From Zychaea mexicana (lineage: Eukaryota; Mucoromycota; Mucoromycetes; Mucorales; Lichtheimiaceae), in NCBI RefSeq assembly GCF_025766255.1, contig NW_026516812.1, positions 31,933 through 95,932 of the forward strand: a stretch of DNA of 64,000 nucleotides. The letters are read 5' to 3'. The notes beneath the pieces were generated by a model. That model was not told the origin of the DNA and did not search any database. It saw only the letters and a list, made by a program, of their open reading frames with translations. Below, piece after piece: positions 57,346-64,000 of this stretch. Numbering within the stretch: the first letter of the stretch is position 1; each line of letters opens with the position of its first letter. A program made the position numbers and the translations under genes.

Positions 57346-59436
57346 ATGGCACAGCCTTTGAATCTTGGCGACACGCCGAACGTCCCACCACCGGTTGATC
57401 AGCCATCACACAAACGTTTTTCTCATGTGCGATCATGACGCCAATGCCCGCTAGCAAAGGGAGGATAAGCAACCGATCGCTTTCGTAACTGTTCAGTCAT
57501 TCTACTTTCCCTTCTTACACAGATTGTAAGCAAGGTTATGGTATCGAGGAAAAACTGAGCATCCAAGCTTTGACTCCTACCGAGGATCTTCTACTTTTGC
57601 CCTTGCCCGGAGGCAAAGAAAAAAAAAAAAGAGAAGGCTGCCACTTGCATTTACAAGTGGTGGTGGGTATACAACCAATTGAATTATGATGTTGAATAAG
57701 AGAACAATGTGCTTATAGACGTAATGTGATCCAGGTATGATACCCGAGCTGCTAGAATTCAGTACTGCAGCGAGTGCATAGACCATTTCATTGTTTTTGA
57801 TGCGTCACCACACACTTACGGCTAACATCTTTTTTGCTTCTTCCAAACACGCAAGCACGGACACGAGGTTCCTTTTCCGCTTTGCTGAGCAAGCTACACA
57901 CTCGTGACTGCTAGGAGAGCAGGAACATACGGCAAAGTCTTCATCGGTGAGCTACTCATGGAGACATAGATCATCATGTTTTATATTGAAAAAGGCCATA
58001 CTTACGTTTTGTATTTGTAGCTGTGGACACTGAAAAAGTCCCAAGCTTGTCGCTGTCAAACTGGAAGCTCAGGCAAAGAGCTTGCTCTTGTGCTACGAGT
58101 ATCAGTGCTACCAGGATCTTATTGCAAGCCAGGCGTACCACGCGCCTGAGCCTATATACTTTGGTCCTGAAGGCAAATAGAACGCTTTAGTTTGATGGAG
58201 CTCATGGGCCGTAAGTATATGTCACAATTGAGATCTATCATAGTGAAGCAAAGACTGGAAAAGAAAGAAAAAATACTTACTTTACAGCGATCTTCCAACT
58301 CTAGCGTCCATTCAAAGCCTGTTTGACATGTGCGGCAGAGCATTCAAGCCAACCACAGTAGGCATTCTCGCCATGCAATTTGTAAAGTATCAGTCCTCTT
58401 TTCCGTTTGTTTGAACAATACATATACAAAGCGGACAACTAACGCATAGGCATTTGAATATTTAGTTACGACGGTTGCAGTCTATCCACACCCATGGCTT
58501 AATATCGCGGGCTATACCCACTGCGATATTAAGCCAGATAACATCGTCACGGGTGCTGAAGTCACCGATGATCAGGTATATCTGATCGATTTTGGGTTTG
58601 GAACAAAGTTATGGTTGGCGGAGAGCACATTGCTTGGAGAGAAGGTGTGCCTATGATTGGCACACCTTTGTTTTCAAGCGTCAATGCAGACACCGCGGAG
58701 AAGGTAAACTTAACTGTTGCTGCAGCAATTTCTTATCCCCGTTTGTTATCATAATTCTTTCCATTTATGTATTGACATACTCGTCCTGGTTTTTTTTTAA
58801 TAGAACAAAGTGCAAGAAGTGATGTAGAAGCTCTCGGTTATGAGATGCTGTATCTGCTTCGCGGAACGTTTGCCTTGGGAAGGTGTGTCGTTAGAAGAGG
58901 CGAAGAAGAAGAAATCCGAGCTTAGCAAAGATGCCAAGGAGCTTTGCCTCGGTGCCCCAACCCAGTCTGGTCGACTACTTTGAGGATGGTGCAGAAGCTT
59001 GGTTTCAAAGAGAAGTCAAAGTATGAGAAGCTCTCTAATTATGTTGCAACATGAGTTTGAGTGGGTGGTACGTTTAATCGCTTCTGCAGATGTCTTTCTT
59101 TTGTTTTGCTCGCATATATTCAGCAGACACTTCAACGAGACAATATACTCACTATCATTCTTGCTTTTTTTGTCACATCAAGCAAAGCAACAGTTCAGAT
59201 CTGCACAACAAGAGCGTGCTGAAATCCCTTGCCCACCCCACGACACTCTTACCGCTTCTGCCGCCTCAACTGTATCATCACCGGCCCCATCATCACCATC
59301 ACCATCACCAAAGCCTGCCTCTACATTATCCGCGCCCTCCCAAGCTACATTCCAAATTCTATATATTTCAACGAACCTTAAAGACGCTTATACTCAATCA
59401 AGAACGCTTGGTTGTGTGTTTTTAATCACTGGATAA
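57346..59436 (+). pseudogene. CK1-like protein kinase pseudogene
   Basis: Remains of a casein-kinase-1-type gene with several exons still readable. An ATG at 57346 opens a Pro-rich N-terminus. Later pieces show AGTYGKVFI (glycine loop, near 57915), KLVAVKLEAQ (ATP lysine), SLFDMCGRAF, HCDIKPDN (catalytic loop near 58520, Arg replaced by Cys), VYLIDFGFGTKLW, and EQSARSDVEALGYEMLYLL. A Gln/Ser/Pro-rich tail lies at 59200-59360. The frame is broken many times: an early stop after the N-terminus, a shift before KLVAVK, TAG at 58178, a shift near 58190, an extra segment before HCDIKPDN, and shifts near 58870 and 58970. No continuous product is possible. The DFG and lysine pieces keep splice sites, so it decayed in place and is not a retrocopy. 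Confidence 0.8.
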
Positions 59437-62400
59437 AATCGACACGTGTAAGTGGTGCGTGCTTGACACAACTTATATTACATATGCAGATCCCGGCTTG
59501 TATACACAAATTCCGCGTTTTTACTCACAAGTACGCGCTTCGCCAGTGTTGATTTTCTCAATCTTTCAAGCGGTGTGATATACTTGTGGCTACATGGATC
59601 GCAAAAGCGGATGCTTCTGAAATGACGGTGTCGGCTGACTGCGGTGATATACATGGCAATGATAAAATGTATGTGCTTATCTAAATGGCAAGTTTGCCAG
59701 TGACGCTAGCGAGTCATCACAGACACACTGCTGTCCAATAATTTTAGCCCAACACATTGCAGCACATCAACAATTATGCAAACGATGAATCAAAAGTTGT
59801 TCTTATTCATCAAAAAGCATAGTAAGACCGATCACCTGCTATTATTGCGTTCTAGGAAACTTGTCCTGCCTTTTTCTCTAAATGCATCATGCACAGGATA
59901 GCCTTACTTTATTAGCTAGTTGTGAGCAGCAACACAGAATCGGAAAATCTTATAGTATTGAAGTGCTTTCATGACAGCAGTTCTCTTGTCCTAGTGTCGT
60001 CGTAGACATCACGTCTTGCCCAAATAAATACAGTAGTCCGATTCATGCAAGCGGAAATGAAAGGTTTGATCCTCCTATCATACCCGTGAAGGCTGTCAAG
60101 ACCATCCCATTCTCTTGTTGCTTTTTTCGGCATTGTACAACTACTGCTACGTTATGCAAGTTGACTCTAGAAAGATCTCTGCCAGAAAGGAGTGTAAGTT
60201 TAGACAATGGAATAGCTCATTGAGCCGGGGAATGTGTGATTTATAGCACCGAGTGTTTCAATAAAGAGCGTAGTACTGTAATACTTTGCAATAGTTACTT
60301 TTACTTATTTTTTTTTTGCTATTTTTAAGTACGCACTCTACCAACTTTACCATTGTTGACGACGTGTTGTCAGCATATAACAACGTCCAGGGGTCACAAA
60401 CAACGCTCACAGGTGCAATTACTACTTCTACATATCATTGATCCTGTCTGCTGAAAAAACAACTCATCGCCACTCATTTCCCCCCTCCACCAATAGCAGC
60501 CAATAATTTAGACATTCACGTATATTGCGATCGCTTCTGATGAAAAATGCTTACCTAAAGTTCCCTAAACAATCCATCGGTGTGCTCTCGCTGGTTGTCG
60601 AGAGTTGCAACAATCGTATCGATGCACAGAATTGTGAGAATTGTATCGATGCGCCCTCGCTGGTCGCCGAGATGTTTGATGGCGATTTCAAGCTATCAGT
60701 AGTATGTTAAGAAGAGACAATGACGAATTCGCGGGCTTGCTTTAGTCATACACTACTATACTGTCTATGCCAAAAGATTTCTCCACATCATAAAACCAAT
60801 ACTAGTGCAAAAAGGGGAGCTTCTTTTTTACCTCTTCCGTTTCTGTTAACGGTTCAGTTCCTTCTATTGTATTGTATTATTTTGAGCACCAGCCGCTAAA
60901 GACGCTCCAGAAGCTGCTGCTGATGATGTGTTAATACCGGTACCAGGCGTAGTAGAGGAGGTTGCGGGAATGAGTAATGGTATTGTTGTTCGTATTGTTG
61001 CTGCTGTGCGTTCAAAAGCCGATAAAGCGTAAGAAATGGTGACATGGAACACGGCGAGAAAGAGGATAGACAAGGTAAAGTACTGTACTGACGTGAGTCA
61101 GCAGGAAGCAAAGGTAGTCTAGGAACGAGGAGCTCAGGAAGAGCGCAACACAGATCTTTCTTCTTTGGATAGTGACAAGTGATGCGTGTGTCAAACCTCG
61201 AACGTTCCAACAGCTTTCCCTTGAAACGAAAACTCCGTAGAGTGAAAGCGCATTGTTACGCAACGATTTGGCCAATTTACTTGGTACTCAAAGTGCACAA
61301 AGGAATGGCGGGTGAACAAGGTGATCAACGGAGCAACGAATTACGCGCAAAAGGGTCAAAAGATGTACAGTAGGAAGTCATTGCTTATAATGTTACTCTC
61401 CTGATCGTCCCAATGGATTTTGAACGCTGCTCAAAAAGAACTTTATCAGCAGCAATGAAAGCCAGTGAAGGGTGAGTCAGTTTCACTAGCGGCAGCGTAT
61501 ACTTACCATGAGCGGTCAGCTTATCTGCGGCAGCACACTTGGATAGAGTATGAATTCGGAATGGATGGAGGGAGGTTACACGGCGTAGTTCAGAGAACTG
61601 TTGGCGGATGGCGAAATTATAAAGCAACAGTAGACAAGCACGCTTCACAGTAAAAGATAACGATCTTTATTTTATATACTGCAGCGTTGGAGTCAAGAGT
61701 GTGTTGTATCTATTCCCGCACACCGCACATGCAGTCAAAAGATACTAATCAAATAGAATAGTCTGTGGACTACGCTTTATACTGTTTATCTTGTTGGGTG
61801 AAATGGAAACTGGCTGCTGGGAGGATCGTGTCCTTGATATTTACTAAGCAACTGATGCCGTAGAATCTGTTAAGTTGTTTACCTTGTCAATCACTCCTGT
61901 ATTGCCATTTGATTGCTCACAGAAAAGCATTTCTTCCGTGAATCTACATGCTCATTCACATTCGTGTCTTTGTTTTCGCTTGACACGGTGCCGTGCACGG
62001 ACCCCCTCACAACCAAGCGGCGACAGCATCGGAGGTACAGCAGCCCATGGTGAGAGACACGTACCACTACCGCCGAAGCACGCTTGTCTACTTGACCATC
62101 AGGTACCACTCCTCCTTTCATTTCCTTTGGTGCTGTATCTTTTGTTATGCCATAGTAGGCAACCCACAAGTTGATACGCAACCCGTTATCTGGGCCAATG
62201 AGAATTCACGGGGATTTGAAGTCCCGAACGAGAAAAATGTCTATATAAAGCGAGCAATTTCGCCTTTCTTTTTTCTCTTCTCTTCAGTTCGTTTTGGTAC
62301 AGCTTTGGTCTGTAGTACAAGGCACTGTTTGGTGCCATGACCAGGTCATTGCTTGTGCTGGGCTATTGTCATAATTCTTTTGATGATCGGCAGATTCAGT

Positions 62401-63663
62401 GGTCCGCCCTGAAAGAAAATTTGCAATATATACCAGTGGGAATGTGGTCATATACTCCGGCAGCCGATCGTGAACCTTCGGGTGCATGTGATGCCAACGG
62501 TATATGTTGGGATAATTAAAACGAACTTTTTTTTATTATTTATTACACACAAATAAGAAAATGATAAACAAAATAAAAATATATTTTTCTTTTTCGCACT
62601 CTTCTTATAAACGTTTTACCGCTTTTGCCTCGCCTTTTTTTTATGTGCACGACAAGTTCCTTTTTCTTTTTTCGCGAACAAAAAGCTAATTACTCCCCCC
62701 TCCATCCATTCACAGCTCCGTGCTAAACAAAGCGGGGAACAGTGACAGTGGCTCTGTATCGTAGCCGAAAGTAACACGATCACAATGCTTTGGCACTCTT
62801 TTTCACTTTCTGTGTTCGCCTAAATTGCCAAAGCAATTGTCAAGAAAAAAATTGTTATCGAGGATATGGTCGGTTATTTTATAAGAGGCAACGCCAGAGC
62901 ATACGCCAGCAGACCTGTATAATTGTCAGATCTGTAAAAAATTGGAATGTTTTTTTTTTCAGCTGTTCGTCTCTCTCACTCTTCCTGCACGTAGCTTATC
63001 ACAACACAATTTTCTTATCATTTTGGGTTTCACCTGGATCGAAAAGCTTGCACTAATCTTTCCGATGTGCCTGCCTTTAAAGCGTGATTCTTGTAACAGC
63101 TCTTTCCCTCCCCTTACACCTTCACTTCTCTCTTCCTTTTCTTATTTAACTTTACTTCGTTACATATTTTCAAGGTATGCGTTACCTATTTGAAAGTGAT
63201 GATCGCTCACCAAAGATATCAGGGGGACCTGTTGAAGATATGATATATTTGCTCTACCAAAACATGCACGCACCCACACACACAGGGATGCTGTGTTTTC
63301 CAGGCCAAGCGATTCGTTACTTATATATGACTTTTGCGGCTCGCAAACAATAAACCCGAGTATTGATTGAAGCCTTTTCCTTCGTATCGAGAAGTCGATG
63401 GTTTTAGAAAGAGCCCTGTTCTAATGTGTATCTGCGTATCGCTATGATAGCATAGATTTAATGAAGTTACTGGTGGTTACAATAGATCAATCTTCAGGGT
63501 CCCCCTTTTCCAAATAAAATTCAGGTGAGCTACCTGGTTCGACTTGCTTTTCCTTTGTCGGACATATTATTTCACGAGTCCGGATTATGTTATACAGGCT
63601 TTGTTCGATTAAAAGCCTCGTGCCAAATTTCTTTTCGCGCGTCCCCTTTCACATACACGTAAT
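59437..63663. other. Gene-poor region with unassigned open blocks
   Basis: No gene is firmly supported. Blocks with some coding look are 60525-60710 (plus; NNRIDAQNCENCIDAPSLVA, with an internal near-repeat), 60864-61073 (minus; Ala/Thr/Ser-rich), 61465-61653 (plus; HTWIEYEFGMDGGRLHGVV) and 62316-62519 (plus). They lie on both strands and cannot be joined. A CTCT/T-rich stretch fills 62600-63170. Confidence 0.45.
62316..62519 (+). other. Terminal-exon-like block of 67 codons
   Basis: Directly after an acceptor-like TCTGTAG, a frame opens with YKALFGAMTRSLLVLGYCHN and ends at TAA. It reads as a natural protein end with two cysteines near the C-terminus (GACDANGICWDN). Upstream, 62160-62280 is also open in places, but I cannot settle phase or splice sites. 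An ATG at 62337 would give a 60-residue product on its own. Family not recognised. Confidence 0.35.
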
Positions 63664-64000
63664 ATGACTGATTTGATCTCGATTTTGCCTCCCGAATCAT
63701 TCAGTACATCTTCTCGTTTATCGGACAGCGGGCTGTGTCGAATGTGTGAAAGTATGTCGCCGCTGGTTATACGCGATCCCCACTTACCAGACAGCCCTGT
63801 GGACACTGGTGGGAATCTCGCCTGATGCATGGAACAAAAGGAGCGACGCGATGCTTCAATGTTTGGGACAACAAGTCGAATCAGTATACATCAAATCTCA
63901 AGCCACGTATAAAGTACTGGAACGACTTGCTTGGCGAAGATACAGCATTCGCTTCCTTGGTGAAGTAAAACGATACTCTTTTTTTTTGCGTTAAGAGGAA
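63664..64000 (+). pseudogene. F-box gene start, frame-broken and cut by window end
   Basis: The ATG at 63664 opens MTDLISILPPE, the usual entry to an F-box. The rest of the motif continues only if one base is restored in CCCGAATCATTC (near 63693), giving IIQYIFSFIGQRAVSNV, and a second one near 63745, giving KVCRRWLYAIPTYQTALWTL. From there the frame is open to a donor-like site near 63960 (LGEVKRYS). So two one-base losses break a normal F-box of about 50 residues. Either the gene is a pseudogene or the assembly has errors. The substrate-binding part lies beyond the window. Confidence 0.55.

Overview
This window is nuclear DNA from a fungus. The genes carry several short GT-AG introns each, many of 50-120 bases, the coding exons are AT-moderate and the spacers are AT-rich with many CT/GA and CA/TA microsatellites. 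The protein set (fungal complex I 20.9 kDa subunit, trehalose-phosphate synthase/phosphatase, GDP-L-fucose synthase, Mei2-type RNA-binding proteins, MMT-type mitochondrial metal carrier) suggests an early-diverging filamentous fungus. Mucoromycota (Mucorales) is my best guess, and that is inference. I found no tRNA, rRNA, CRISPR array or complete transposon.

Layout. 1-7.5 kb has no intact gene. It holds a decayed copy of a locus that is intact at 33.4-41.25 kb: a broken mitochondrial-type prolyl-tRNA synthetase, then the upstream and downstream flanks of a Mei2-like gene whose coding region is missing. 7.6-14.7 kb is dense: complex I subunit, RIO1 kinase, a Cdc25-type rhodanese phosphatase (minus strand), and a membrane family-2 glycosyltransferase. 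14.7-19 kb is empty. 19-26.7 kb carries three minus-strand genes: SEN54, a 2-oxoglutarate/Fe(II) oxygenase and a CDF metal transporter. 26.7-33.4 kb is gene-poor and contains many short coding-like blocks without starts, including one recognisable exon of the splicing factor CLF1/Crooked-neck beside a GC-rich inverted repeat.

33.4-44.6 kb holds the intact prolyl-tRNA synthetase, a full Mei2-like gene (plus strand) and, convergent to it, a second gene with Mei2-type RRM1-RRM2 only (minus strand). 44.6-47.5 kb is empty. 47.5-57 kb is dense again: VPS60/CHMP5 (ESCRT-III), an FHA-domain protein, GDP-L-fucose synthase and a Tps2-type trehalose enzyme. 57.3-59.4 kb is a CK1-like kinase pseudogene. 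59.4-63.6 kb shows only unassigned open blocks, and the right edge has an F-box gene start with two frame breaks.

The genes do not form one pathway. They are mostly conserved housekeeping genes for translation, ribosome maturation, tRNA splicing, membrane traffic, sugar-nucleotide and trehalose metabolism. Between them lie young duplications and gene debris. Exon boundaries below were read by eye; each complete gene model keeps frame across all its junctions.
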